DNA of 64,000 bases. Source: Metabacillus endolithicus. GTDB lineage: Bacteria; Bacillota; Bacilli; Bacillales; Bacillaceae. This document shows positions 18,861-27,914 of the stretch, piece by piece (positions within the stretch are counted from its first letter, which is position 1; each line of letters opens with the position of its first letter). The notes under the pieces were generated by a model. It was given only the letters and a program-made list of their open reading frames with translations, made no database searches and had not been told where the DNA came from. The stretch spans positions 3,640,001 to 3,704,000 of the forward strand of contig NZ_CP095550.1 in assembly GCF_023078335.1 (NCBI RefSeq), written 5' to 3'. A program made the position numbers and the translations under genes.

Positions 18861-19743
18861 TTAAGTAGAGAGGTTACACTTATTTTCATCGAAATAATCC
18901 GTGATAAAATCAACAAATTCTTTAACCATCGAAAGAGTTAGAAATTCCTTTCGATAGAGAATCCAAGTCGTCCATTTAATATTTTCGCCATTATGGTTCG
19001 TTAAGTTCATCTTAAAAAGTTTGTCGTGTTCTTCAAGTATAATACTTGGAACAATGGAATAACCTAGGTCATTAGTAGCCATTCTTTTTGCAATTTCCAT
19101 ATTATCTACATTCATAGTAACTAATGGAGGGGTAGAATAATTATCTTTCCACCAGTTGTCTATCACCATATTCAGTGCTGGATCAGTATTGTAGCAAATT
19201 CTACGCATTGTCGGTAAATCTTTTATATCGATCTCACTATTAGAGATGATGCAGATATTTTCCTCTGAAATGATTTCTTTTTCATAAGGCCAATGATGAT
19301 CACCTCTAACAATTCCAATGTGGGAATCTTGTTTATAGATTGATTGAATTAAATCTAAATTAAGCCTGTATTAATATTGAAATCCACCTGTGGATGCTGC
19401 TGACTAAATAATCTTAATATTTTTGGTAATTGATAAAGGGCAATGGCTCTAGCTACACTTAGTCTAAGGGTTCCACGAACATTATCTCCTAAATTCCATA
19501 GTGCTTCTTCCATATCTCTTAATTGAGTTAACATTTTATCAGCATATTTGACAAGGAATTCTCCTTGTTCGGTGAATTCAACGCCCCTTCTTCCTCTATA
19601 GAGAAGTTTAATATCATATTCTTTTTCAATTTGCTGGAGTCGATAGGTAAGAGTTGGTTGTGACATAAAAAGACGGTCAGCCGCTTTCGTAATATTCTTT
19701 TCTTCATGAACCGTTTGGAGAATTATCCAATCTTTTTTTCCAT
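18861..19743 (-). pseudogene. LysR-family regulator, CcpC-like (3), two frameshifts
   Basis: Pieces on the minus strand join to a LysR protein of about 294 residues. From the ATG at 19743 (RBS aaggaag) the text should read MEKKDWIILQTVHEEKNI, but an A-run one base short (19734-19740) breaks it at once. A second single-base loss near 19365 interrupts NINTGL-NLDLIQS. The helix-turn-helix (FMSQPTLTYRLQQIEKEYDI) and the effector domain (HIGIVRGDHHW, NWWKDN, NDLGYSIVPS) are otherwise complete. Both breaks are simple indels, so sequencing error is the first explanation. It is divergent from the dehydrogenase operon at 19911 and upstream of RraA/MFS, and may control either. Confidence 0.85.
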
Positions 19744-19833
19744 GATTACTTCCTTTCGATAGAAAAATTTAATGGTATTACATCAAAAAACAATATTTTA
19801 TTAATTTCTAAAAATATAATACATTATAAGCAT

Positions 19834-19864
19834 AGTTCAATTCAATTCCAACTTAAATTGAACT
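19834..19864. promoter_or_regulatory. Inverted repeat before the dehydrogenase operon, candidate LysR 3 operator
   Basis: Perfect 9-bp arms AGTTCAATT and AATTGAACT separated by 13 nt, 46 bp before the operon start, in the divergent region with LysR 3. The geometry (9-13-9) equals that of the repeat at 31629-31659 upstream of LysR 4, with a different sequence. Confidence 0.55.
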
Positions 19865-19910
19865 CAGGCCATTATTTATTTCATTAATAGTTAAGAAAGG
19901 GTGTTTATAA

Positions 19911-20990
19911 ATGAAAAGTTATAAGTTAGGTGTACTATCTGGGGACGGAATTGGTCCTGAAATTGTAAGCGCTACAGTTGATGTTTTCAAAGCTGCTGCA
20001 GAAAAATTAGATGTTAAATTCAACTGGACAGATTTACCAATGGGTTGGGAAGCAATTGATAAGTATAATGACCCTACTCCACAAGTAACAAAAGAAGCTC
20101 TTTTACAATGTGATGGATGGATTATGGGTCCACACGATTCTGCAGCTTACCCAGAGGAGCACAAAGCAAAACGTAATCCAAGTGGTGAGCTTCGTCATAC
20201 ATTAGACCTTTATGCAAATGTAAGACCAGCTAAAACAATGCCTGGTACAAAGAGTGTTGTTGGAGAAGCAGACTTAGTTATCTATCGCGAAAACACAGAA
20301 GGTTTTTATACAGATCGTAATATGTATGTTGGTACAGGTGAGTGGCAAATCACTGAAGATGTTGTTGTTTCTACTGGTGTATTTACTAGAAAGGCTGTAG
20401 AAAGAATTGCTCACGCAGCCTTTAAAATGGCTATGCAGCGTCGCAAAAAAGTGACAATTGTTCACAAAGCAAATGTAATCAAATTAGGTACAGGGTTGTT
20501 TAAGAGAGTATGTCTAGAAGTAGCTCAACAATATCCAGAAGTTACTGTTGATGATTATCATATCGACGCAATGACAGCTCACTTAGTTCGTAGAGCAAAA
20601 GATTTTGATGTTATTGTGACAGAAAATATGTTTGGAGATATTTTATCAGATTTAGCTGGTGAGTTAGTTGGAAGTTTAGGATTGGCTCCATCAATCAATA
20701 CGAACGAAAACCAGGCAATGGCACAAGCTGCTCATGGATCTGCTCCTGATATTGCTGGAAGAAATATTGCAAACCCTATTGGGATTATGCTTTCAACAGT
20801 TATGCTAATGGATTGGTTAAGTGAAAGACATAATGATCAAAAATTATCTGAATTAGGTAAGCTTGTTGAAAACGGTATCAACAAAACACTTGAAGATGGC
20901 GTGAAAACTGGTGATTTAGGTGGAAGTGCATCCACATCAGAATTTGCAGAAGCAATTGTCGATCGCATTAAAAGTGCAGTATTAAATTAA
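19911..20990 (+). CDS. Isocitrate/isopropylmalate dehydrogenase-family beta-decarboxylating enzyme
   Basis: A 359-residue NAD(P)-dependent 2-hydroxyacid oxidative decarboxylase. Signatures are GVLSGDGIGPEIV at the N terminus, YRENTEGFYTDR (isocitrate-type substrate loop), the catalytic-region VTIVHKANVIKL, VTENMFGDILSDLAGEL (metal-binding Asp residues) and HGSAPDIAGRNIANP. The family includes isocitrate, 3-isopropylmalate, homoisocitrate, tartrate and D-malate dehydrogenases. At 359 residues it has the NAD-IMDH/tartrate type size rather than that of Bacillus Icd. It heads an operon with acid-sugar and acid-transport genes and no leucine genes, so a catabolic substrate is likely. The precise substrate cannot be assigned. 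Confidence 0.88.
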   Translation: MKSYKLGVLSGDGIGPEIVSATVDVFKAAAEKLDVKFNWTDLPMGWEAIDKYNDPTPQVTKEALLQCDGWIMGPHDSAAYPEEHKAKRNPSGELRHTLDLYANVRPAKTMPGTKSVVGEADLVIYRENTEGFYTDRNMYVGTGEWQITEDVVVSTGVFTRKAVERIAHAAFKMAMQRRKKVTIVHKANVIKLGTGLFKRVCLEVAQQYPEVTVDDYHIDAMTAHLVRRAKDFDVIVTENMFGDILSDLAGELVGSLGLAPSINTNENQAMAQAAHGSAPDIAGRNIANPIGIMLSTVMLMDWLSERHNDQKLSELGKLVENGINKTLEDGVKTGDLGGSASTSEFAEAIVDRIKSAVLN

Positions 20991-20996
20991 TTGGAG

Positions 20997-21038
20997 GATC
21001 CAAGTTCAAATCATATCTATAATTGTTGAGCTTGGATC
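20997..21038 (+). other. Intercistronic inverted repeat in the dehydrogenase operon
   Basis: An 8-bp perfect repeat (gatccaag / cttggatc) with a 26-nt loop between the dehydrogenase and aldolase genes. No T-tract follows. It may stabilise the upstream message. Confidence 0.45.
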
Positions 21039-21062
21039 TGTAACAGAAAAGGGAGTTTTTTT

Positions 21063-21707
21063 ATGAATGTGAAAAAGGAACTCATTGAAGCAGGAAAATA
21101 TTTGAAAGCTAATCAACTTGCTTGGGGTACCTCAGGAAACATTAGTGCTAAATCTGATGAGGATCACATGCTCATCACGGCTTCTGGCACCTATATGGCT
21201 GATTTAAAAGAAGATGATTTTGTTACTTGCGAGATTGAAACTGGTAAATATGAAGGAACGCGTAAAGCATCTAAAGAAACTCCAATGCATACTGGGATTT
21301 ATCGCATGAGAAAAGATGTGAAAGCAGTTTTACATTCATCACCTTTTTATACAACCCTTTTTGCCTGTAGCAACGAAAAGATTCATTCAGAGCTTTTTGT
21401 TGAAACCATGTATTACTTAGAAAATATTGCATATGTTGATTATTTTCATCCAGGGACTCAAGAACTCGGAGATGCAGTTACTGAACAAGCTACAAAAGCA
21501 AATATTATAATCCTTAAAAATCATGGTGTTGTTGTATATGATGACTCCATGTCTGAAGCAATTATGAGGCTTGAAACTTTAGAAATGGCTTGTCGTATGA
21601 TCTTAAAGGCAAAAGAAAGTGGCGTTAAATTAAACCACATTCCTGAACATGTTGTAACAAGTTTCCTGGAAGATTCTCGATATAAACCAAGGAAGAAATT
21701 AGGGTGA
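21063..21707 (+). CDS. Class II aldolase/adducin-family protein, OtnC-like
   Basis: A 214-residue protein of the zinc-dependent aldolase/epimerase/adducin family (fuculose aldolase, ribulose-5-P epimerase, OtnC). The GTSGNISAK and ITASGTYMADL motifs bind phosphate in known members. The catalytic Glu is in SKETPMHT, and the third zinc His is in LKNHGVVV. The usual HxH zinc pair is here HSS (VLHSSPFYTTLFA), so one ligand is missing. Next to a DUF1537 kinase the best functional analogy is OtnC, the 3-oxo-tetronate 4-phosphate decarboxylase. The missing His makes metal geometry and activity uncertain. Third-base usage and RBS look ordinary. Confidence 0.82.
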   Translation: MNVKKELIEAGKYLKANQLAWGTSGNISAKSDEDHMLITASGTYMADLKEDDFVTCEIETGKYEGTRKASKETPMHTGIYRMRKDVKAVLHSSPFYTTLFACSNEKIHSELFVETMYYLENIAYVDYFHPGTQELGDAVTEQATKANIIILKNHGVVVYDDSMSEAIMRLETLEMACRMILKAKESGVKLNHIPEHVVTSFLEDSRYKPRKKLG

Positions 21708-21737
21708 AAGCTTTTCATATAAGGAGTGATTTTAAAA

Positions 21738-22406
21738 ATGGGAAGAAAGATTGGATTAATTCATGCAACTCCTAACAGCGTTATTGCTATGGAGAATGCG
21801 ATTGATGAATTTGCTCCCAATGTTAACTACCAAAACTTTATAGATAAAGAACTCCTTGATGCAGTCAATAGAGAGGGGAAAGTAACTGGAAAGTTGGTTC
21901 GCAGGATCATAAAACTTATTGAAAAAGCAGAAGAATCTGGGGTAGATGGTGTGGCTCTTTCATGCTCTTCTTTTACACCATTTGTTCCACAGATTGAAAG
22001 CTTGTTTGATTTTCCTGTTGTAAGTGTTGATATGGCTATGTTAGAAAAAGCAGTCACAATTGGCGAAAAAATAGGTGTGATTGCAACTGTTGCTGCTGCT
22101 GGACCTACAACAACTAAATTAATAAAAGAAATCGCTAATAATAAGCAGAAAGAAATTGAAATCGTTACAGAAACGATCATCGAAGCATCAGAGGCAATGA
22201 AGAATGGTGATAGTCAGAGGCACGACATGTTAATACAAGAAAAAATTCATGAACTGGCTAAAGTGTGTGATGTTATCGTCATTGCTCAGTTATCAATGGT
22301 TAGAGCACTAGGTTCTGTGGGAGAGATTTCGGTTCCTATATTGTCTAGTGGTGAGACAGCGATTAAATCTTTATTATCAAAACTCCAACATTTAGAAACT
22401 ACGTAA
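21738..22406 (+). CDS. Aspartate/glutamate racemase-family protein
   Basis: A 222-residue protein of the Asp/Glu/hydantoin racemase superfamily. The first catalytic Cys is in VALSCSSFTP near residue 76. Where two-cysteine racemases have their second Cys, this protein has VIAQLSMVRAL, a form seen in a common subfamily of unknown reaction. Such single-Cys members are unlikely to be simple amino-acid racemases; isomerase or decarboxylase roles are known in the superfamily (maleate isomerase, arylmalonate decarboxylase). ATG at 21738 is chosen over GTG at 21726, which overlaps the aaggag RBS. It lies between the aldolase and the acid-sugar kinase, 19 bp before the latter. Confidence 0.85.
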   Translation: MGRKIGLIHATPNSVIAMENAIDEFAPNVNYQNFIDKELLDAVNREGKVTGKLVRRIIKLIEKAEESGVDGVALSCSSFTPFVPQIESLFDFPVVSVDMAMLEKAVTIGEKIGVIATVAAAGPTTTKLIKEIANNKQKEIEIVTETIIEASEAMKNGDSQRHDMLIQEKIHELAKVCDVIVIAQLSMVRALGSVGEISVPILSSGETAIKSLLSKLQHLETT

Positions 22407-22425
22407 TAGAAAAGAGGAAGGAATC

Positions 22426-23730
22426 TTGATTAACTTAATTGGCGTTGTTGCAGATGATACAACAGGTGCAAATGATATTGGAATTATGTTTAGAAAAAAT
22501 CAATACACCACAAAGGTCGTAACATTTGAAGACGACTTAAAATTAAATAATGATTCAGATGTTGTCATTGTTGATACTGACAGCAGACTAGACCCGCCAA
22601 GTGTAAGTTACAACAGGGTTTATAAAGCTACTAAATCACTAATGGATTTGAATTGTTCAATCTATTTTAATAAAACATGCTCTGTGTTTCGTGGAAACAT
22701 TGGAGAAGAATTTGATGCGATGCTTGATGCATTAAATGAAGATTTTTGTGTTGTTATTCTGGCATTCCCTAAAAATGGAAGGAAAACAGTTGATGGAATT
22801 CATACAGTTCACGATAAACTTCTTGAAGATTCAGAGTTTGCAAATGACCCGGTTCACCCAATGACAGAATCGAATCTTGTATCTATTTTATCGAAGCAAA
22901 CATCAAGAAAAGTGACTTCTGTTGAACTGTCCGTTGTCAGAAGTGGAGCATCATTCTTAAAAAATAAAATAGCTGAAGTGAAAAAAACAGGATATAACTA
23001 CTGCATTGTTGATGCTGAAACACAGGAAGATTTATCTGTGATAGCGGAGGCTGTTAAGGAGATAAAGGTACTGGCGGGAAGTTCGGCGATTGCCGAGGAA
23101 TTGCCAAAATTCCTGGATAAAGAGCTTGTAGAAAACCCTATTCAAACTGTAGAGATTAATGATAATCAAGGCGTATTGGTTGTTTCAGGTAGTTTAACAC
23201 CTCAAACGAGAGCGCAAACAGCCTATTTAATTTCTAATGGTGTTCCTTCAATCATTTTTGATTCGAGAAAAGTATTTGACCCGGAGGTACGAGAGAAAGA
23301 AATTTCCCTTCTTGCAGAAGAAGCCAAAAGTATCTTAAAGCAGGGGAAAGACGTATTAGTTCTTGCTGATAATGATGCAAATACAGTAAAGGAAACCAAA
23401 GAAATTGGCTCCAAGCAGAACATAGACCCGCTTGTTATCAGTAAGATGGTATCTGCTGCTTTAGCTGAAATAACAGAGCAAATTGTAAAGGACTTAGATT
23501 TAAAGAGACTAGTGGTAGCCGGTGGAGATACTTCAGGTACAGTCAGTAGAAAGCTTGGAATTAAAGGGAACTATGTGTTGGAAGAAATTGCAACAGGAGT
23601 ACCTTCTGGCTTAGCTCTTGGTCGGGATATGTTTATCGTACTTAAATCTGGAAGCTTTGGAAAAGAAGATTTTCTTTATGAGGCAATAAATCATTTAAAA
23701 AATTTAAATGCAAAAGAAAATGTTAATTAA
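22426..23730 (+). CDS. Four-carbon acid sugar kinase family protein (DUF1537)
   Basis: A 434-residue kinase of the DUF1537 family, which phosphorylates acid sugars such as D-threonate, D-erythronate or 3-oxo-tetronate. The N-terminal domain has GVVADDTTGANDIG. The C-terminal nucleotide domain has VVAGGDTSGTVSRKLG, ATGVPSGLALG and LKSGSFGKEDF, the usual family blocks. TTG start with the RBS gaggaagg. In known pathways such kinases pair with PdxA2-type dehydrogenases or with OtnC. Here the partners are an isocitrate-dehydrogenase-like enzyme and an OtnC-like protein, an arrangement I do not recognise. Kinase activity is secure by family; the substrate is open. Confidence 0.92.
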   Translation: MINLIGVVADDTTGANDIGIMFRKNQYTTKVVTFEDDLKLNNDSDVVIVDTDSRLDPPSVSYNRVYKATKSLMDLNCSIYFNKTCSVFRGNIGEEFDAMLDALNEDFCVVILAFPKNGRKTVDGIHTVHDKLLEDSEFANDPVHPMTESNLVSILSKQTSRKVTSVELSVVRSGASFLKNKIAEVKKTGYNYCIVDAETQEDLSVIAEAVKEIKVLAGSSAIAEELPKFLDKELVENPIQTVEINDNQGVLVVSGSLTPQTRAQTAYLISNGVPSIIFDSRKVFDPEVREKEISLLAEEAKSILKQGKDVLVLADNDANTVKETKEIGSKQNIDPLVISKMVSAALAEITEQIVKDLDLKRLVVAGGDTSGTVSRKLGIKGNYVLEEIATGVPSGLALGRDMFIVLKSGSFGKEDFLYEAINHLKNLNAKENVN

Positions 23731-23761
23731 ATAGATCTGTGCTTATTAGCAGGTCTATTTT
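23728..23761 (+). terminator. Hairpin between the kinase and CitMHS genes
   Basis: aaataga-ctg-tgc pairs with gca-g-gtctattt around a short loop, followed by only two T's. It may be a weak or partial terminator that separates the enzyme genes from the transporter gene. Confidence 0.5.
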
Positions 23762-23806
23762 AGGAACTATTGAAAGCGAATTCAATGAAGGTTAGGGGGT
23801 ATAAAA

Positions 23807-25099
23807 TTGTTATCAATTCTAGGATTTTTGACAATTGCAGTTTTCACATATTTAGTAATGACAAAACGATTAATCGCATTTACAGCAATTATATTTGTAC
23901 CTATTATATTCGCTTTAATTGGCGGTTTTGGTCCGCAGCTTGGCGAAATGATGATGGAAGGAGTTTTACTAACTTCTGATACAGCGGTACTTCTATTATT
24001 CGCCATCTTATACTTTGGTATCATGATGGATGCAGGATTATTTGATCCTGTTAGTAACGCTATCTTAAAGGTAGCAAAAGGAGACCCGGTAAAAATTGCG
24101 ATGGGGACAGCGGTACTTGCGTTACTTGTTGCTCTTGATGGTGACGGTACAACTACGTACATGATTATCTGTTCTGCAATGCTGCCAGTTTATAGACGTT
24201 TAGGAATGAATCCTCTTATATTAGCAACCGTTTCTATTATGGCTCTAGGAATTATTGCTGGTAGTACACCATGGGGTGGTTCAGCAACAAGAGCAATCAG
24301 TGTATTAGGATTAAATGCAAACGAATACTTTATTCCAATGTTACCAGTTATGGTGGGTGGAGCTATTGCAACACTTATTATCGCATATATACTCGGACTT
24401 CGAGAAAGAAAAAGATTGGGAATGGAAGTAATTCAGCAGTATCAAAATGAGCTTGCTGCTACTGTAGAAACAACAACGAAAGGTTCCACTTGGAAGCTTT
24501 GGTTCAATTTATTCTTAACATTAGCCATCATGTTTGTTTTAATACTAGATGTTGTAGAACTATATTTATTATTTATCATTGGCTTTGCTATAGCATTAGT
24601 TATTAATTATCCAAATATTGAAGCACAGAAAAAAGTAATTAAGGAACATGCGCCAAACGCAATTCCAGTTGTTTCATTAGTATTAGGTGCTGGTATTTTT
24701 ACAGGTATATTACAAGGAACTAAAATGGTAGATCATATGGCTGGGGATTTAGTTTCTATCATTCCTCCAGCATTCGGAGATTACTATACAATCATTGTTT
24801 CTTTAATAGGTCTTCCTTTAAGTTTCTTAATGTCAAATGATGCGTTTTTCTTTGGAGCTTTGCCAGTTCTTGCTGAGGCTGGTGCACAATATGGAATTGA
24901 ACCAATCGATGTAGCAAGAGCATCAGTAATTGGTCAAACGATTCATTTAATTGGACCTACTTCAGCTCCATTATGGGTACTAATTGAGTTAATAAAAACA
25001 GATTTAGGAAAATTACAGAAGTATACATTACCTTGGATATTACTTGGTTCTGTTGTGATGATTATTGTTGCAATAGCCACAGGTGCAATGGCTCTGTAA
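23807..25099 (+). CDS. CitMHS-family carboxylate transporter
   Basis: A 430-residue membrane protein with about 11-12 helices. It is close in length and text to the Bacillus citrate-metal symporters CitM/CitH: ILYFGIMMDAGLFDP near residue 65, LLVALDGDGTTTYMI near residue 105, GIIAGSTPWGGSATRA near residue 145, and SNDAFFFGALPVL near residue 345. The family takes up citrate as a complex with divalent cations by proton symport. TTG start after the RBS ttaggggg. As last gene of the operon it probably imports the substrate of the dehydrogenase-aldolase-kinase set, which could be a metal-chelated hydroxy acid rather than citrate. Confidence 0.92.
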   Translation: MLSILGFLTIAVFTYLVMTKRLIAFTAIIFVPIIFALIGGFGPQLGEMMMEGVLLTSDTAVLLLFAILYFGIMMDAGLFDPVSNAILKVAKGDPVKIAMGTAVLALLVALDGDGTTTYMIICSAMLPVYRRLGMNPLILATVSIMALGIIAGSTPWGGSATRAISVLGLNANEYFIPMLPVMVGGAIATLIIAYILGLRERKRLGMEVIQQYQNELAATVETTTKGSTWKLWFNLFLTLAIMFVLILDVVELYLLFIIGFAIALVINYPNIEAQKKVIKEHAPNAIPVVSLVLGAGIFTGILQGTKMVDHMAGDLVSIIPPAFGDYYTIIVSLIGLPLSFLMSNDAFFFGALPVLAEAGAQYGIEPIDVARASVIGQTIHLIGPTSAPLWVLIELIKTDLGKLQKYTLPWILLGSVVMIIVAIATGAMAL

Positions 25100-25112
25100 A
25101 TAAAAAAAGACA

Positions 25113-25250
25113 TCTCTCGTAAAGGGGAGTAGCGTCAGGTATATCCTGAAACAAAGTCGTCATTACATGGATAAACTCCATCGGCTTTGTTGGCATAAAA
25201 TTATGCTTAGCGAGACCTTTGCCTAAATTATAGGCAAAGGTCTCTTTATT
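25113..25250 (+). ncRNA. yybP-ykoY manganese riboswitch with terminator platform
   Basis: The leader of terC contains the two conserved blocks of this riboswitch class: aaaggggagtagcgtc (25121-25136) and gcttagcgagacctttgcc (25205-25223). Between them is a helical domain. The second block then forms a 12-bp rho-independent terminator stem with ggcaaaggtctc (25212-25223 with 25233-25244), followed by a T-rich tract. The class binds Mn2+ and turns on exporter genes; TerC genes are a classical target. Ligand binding is by family knowledge. Confidence 0.9.
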
Positions 25251-25275
25251 TTTATAAAAAAGGGAGGAATAAGTC

Positions 25276-25990
25276 ATGGAAATGGAGTTTTTAACAGCAC
25301 TTCTTATGATTATTGCTATTGATTTGGTCTTGGCAGGAGATAATGCCATTCTAATAGGACTTGCAGCAAGAAATTTACCTAGCCATCAACAAAAGAAAGT
25401 AATTTTGTGGGGCTCAATAGGCGCAATTATTATTCGTACAATTGCAACTCTGGCAGTAGTATGGCTTTTGAACATACCAGGATTACATTTAGTAGGAGGT
25501 CTCCTCTTAGTTATAATCGCATATAAGTTACTAGTTGAAGAAGAGGGACATGAAGATGTTAAAGCAGGTGATAATTTTGAAATTTGCCATTAGAACAGTG
25601 ATTATTGCAGATGCATTAATGGGATTAGACAATGTATTAGCTGTAGCAGGTGCTGCACATGGAAATATTACTCTAGTAATCATTGGACTACTAATATCTG
25701 TACCTGTTGTGATGTGGGGAAGTACTCTAATATTAAAATGGATTGAACGTTTTCCAATTATTATCACGATTGGATCAGCAATCTTAGCTTGGACAGCATC
25801 AAAAATGATAGTAGGGGAACCTTTTCTAAAAGAATTTTTCACAAATCCTTTCATTAAATATGGATTTGAATTAGTTATCGTAGCTGGAGTTATTTTTGCA
25901 GGTAAATTAAAAGCGAACAAAGAAGAATCAAAGAAAGTAGAAATAATAAGTGAAAAGAAGAAGAAGTTACAAAAGGTAGGGACGAATTAA
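25276..25990 (+). pseudogene. TerC-family membrane protein (YkoY/YjbE type), one frameshift
   Basis: Two frames join into one TerC protein of about 237 residues. The paired acidic motifs of the family are present: LAGDNAILIGLAARNLP near residue 15 and MGLDNVLAVAGAAHGN near residue 115. There are about seven hydrophobic segments and a lysine-rich tail. The break near 25570-25590 (AGDNF then KFAIRTVIIADALMG) is explained by one extra T in a T-run, so it is probably a sequencing error. TerC proteins of this type are implicated in manganese export and loading of secreted metalloenzymes in Bacillus; the riboswitch upstream supports this. RBS gggagg before ATG. Confidence 0.85.
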
Positions 25991-26099
25991 TTATCTATTA
26001 GGTAGAAATCTATTAAACATTTTTAGATATTATATAATTGGAAACTTCAATCCATCGGCAAAAAGATATGGATTTAGGACTTTTTAGTGAACACATACA

Positions 26100-26127
26100 A
26101 AAACCCTTGGTCATTCCAAGGGTTTTT
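26100..26127. terminator. Bidirectional terminator between terC and cocE
   Basis: Stem aaacccttgg / ccaagggttt with a 5-nt loop and a T-run, between convergent genes. Confidence 0.9.
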
Positions 26128-26150
26128 TACTTAGTGAATATATATCGCTG

Positions 26151-27883
26151 CTATTCCCTATCAATAATAGGCAGAATCAAATGTGAAGGGAATTCTTGGT
26201 TGTGAAAAACTTTATTTTCTGCAACTATGAAATCGGTTGAACTTTCTTCAGCTATTACTCCACCTGTATTGCTATTCCGATCATAGAGTGGAAAATTGCT
26301 GCTTGATACCTCCAGTCTAATACGATGGCCTACCCTAAATACATTTGAAGTGGCCCCAATATTAATTACTAATTTATACTTCTTATTAGGTTCCATTAGT
26401 TCAGGATCAGACATCGAATCACGGTAGCGTGTCCTGAGTATTCCCTCTGACAAAATTTCAGCTCTACCATCAGGGTACACATCCACAAGCTTTCCGGTAA
26501 AATCAGTATCCACAGCAGAAGAAGAAATATAAAGGACTAATTGAATAGGTCCAGTGACTTCAAGAGAAGCTTCTAACGGGTTGGTTGTGTAGCATAAAAC
26601 ATCTTTTCTCTTCTCTACTATCAGCTGATCACGTGGGCCAGCACTATATTCAGCTGGAAGGATTACTGTGCTTGCTTCTGTTTCGGCTCTACATTCAAGG
26701 TGCTGCAATGCTCCACCAAAGGTAGGAACAGGATATGAAGGATCATATCTATAAGTATCTTCAGGTTCATTTTCAGGTGGTTGTAAAGACAGGTTTCCAT
26801 CGCCATTAGCAGTATTGGCCTTCCCATTACTTCGAAGATAGTATTTCTTATACTTCGTATCAGGAAGAGGCCAGTCTTCTTCATCTCTCCAAGAATCAAT
26901 ACCCATAACGAAAATTTTTACAGGCTTTTCTGGTTCATTAGAGAAATCTTTTCCCTTTAACCATCGATCAAACCAATCCAGATGTAGCTGAGTAATAAAT
27001 GCATCCCTGTTAGCGTGGCTACCATAGGTTCTCTCTGGAAATACACCCGTTTTTACCCGATGTGTCCATGGGCCGATAACTAATCTTTGGTTTTGACGAG
27101 TACTATTTGGCTGCCACCTCTTTTTGTAATCCCCTGATAATTATCAAGTGTCCCATTTAAAAAAATATCGTACCATCCACCTATATGCAGGACAGGCACT
27201 GTTACTTTATCATAATGTTCTCTTATTGCAGCTGTTTTCCAATAATCATCATAACTAGGATGGTTCAGCCAATCTTTGTAAACTTTCCATGCCTTTGCGA
27301 GTGGCGTATTCACGAGAGGAAGCGAATCAACATCAAATGCTATTTTATTCTTATCTTGTTTAACATATCGACTTAAGACATGATTATTGAACATTCTTGT
27401 TGCCCATCCTGTTGCCCCAGCTAGTTGGAGTGCTCCTCCTCTATAGGTAAGACCTTCAAATGCATCTGCTGGGGTTACCTCAGTTATCATCACACAAAGT
27501 CCATCAGGTTGTTTCTGAGCAGCAAATAATTGAGTTGCGCCATGATAGGACCTGCCAATCATACCAATTTTTCCATTACACCATGGCTGCTGTCTAACCC
27601 AATTTATCAAATCTTCTCCATCCTCCGGCTCCTGAAAAAACGGGATGAATTCACCTTCAGAAGAAGCCGTACCTCGAACGTCTTGAACGACATAAATATA
27701 ACCCGCTTGAACAATCTTTAAGATTTCTGGACTCGATATATATTTAGTTGAGTTTTTATTATAAGGCAACCTTCGGATTAAGGTAGGTAAAGGTTCATTT
27801 GTATCAGGTCTATAGATATCCGTTGCAAGGCTTACGTTATCCCGCATAGGTACCATAATATCTTTCTCTATCGTCAATTTCAT
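26151..27883 (-). pseudogene. CocE/NonD-family acyl hydrolase, one frameshift
   Basis: Two minus-strand frames give one alpha/beta hydrolase of about 577 residues, normal for CocE-type X-Pro dipeptidyl peptidase/cocaine esterase family members. The nucleophile Ser is in GMIGRSYHGATQ; the catalytic-domain end has GGWYDIFLNGTLDNYQ. The C-terminal jelly-roll domain has VFRVGHRIRLEVSSSNFP. The break is at a T-run (27091-27094): five T's would restore QIVLVKNQRLVIGPWTHRV, including the catalytic-region GPWTH. Homopolymer error is likely. Start at 27883 with RBS aaaggaga. It is downstream of tctA3 and DUF3237, so it may hydrolyse an ester or amide to release the transported acid, or act on it after uptake; no signal peptide is seen. 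Confidence 0.87.
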
Positions 27884-27914
27884 TGTATTTGGTTCTCCTT
27901 TCCCGGTTGAAACT

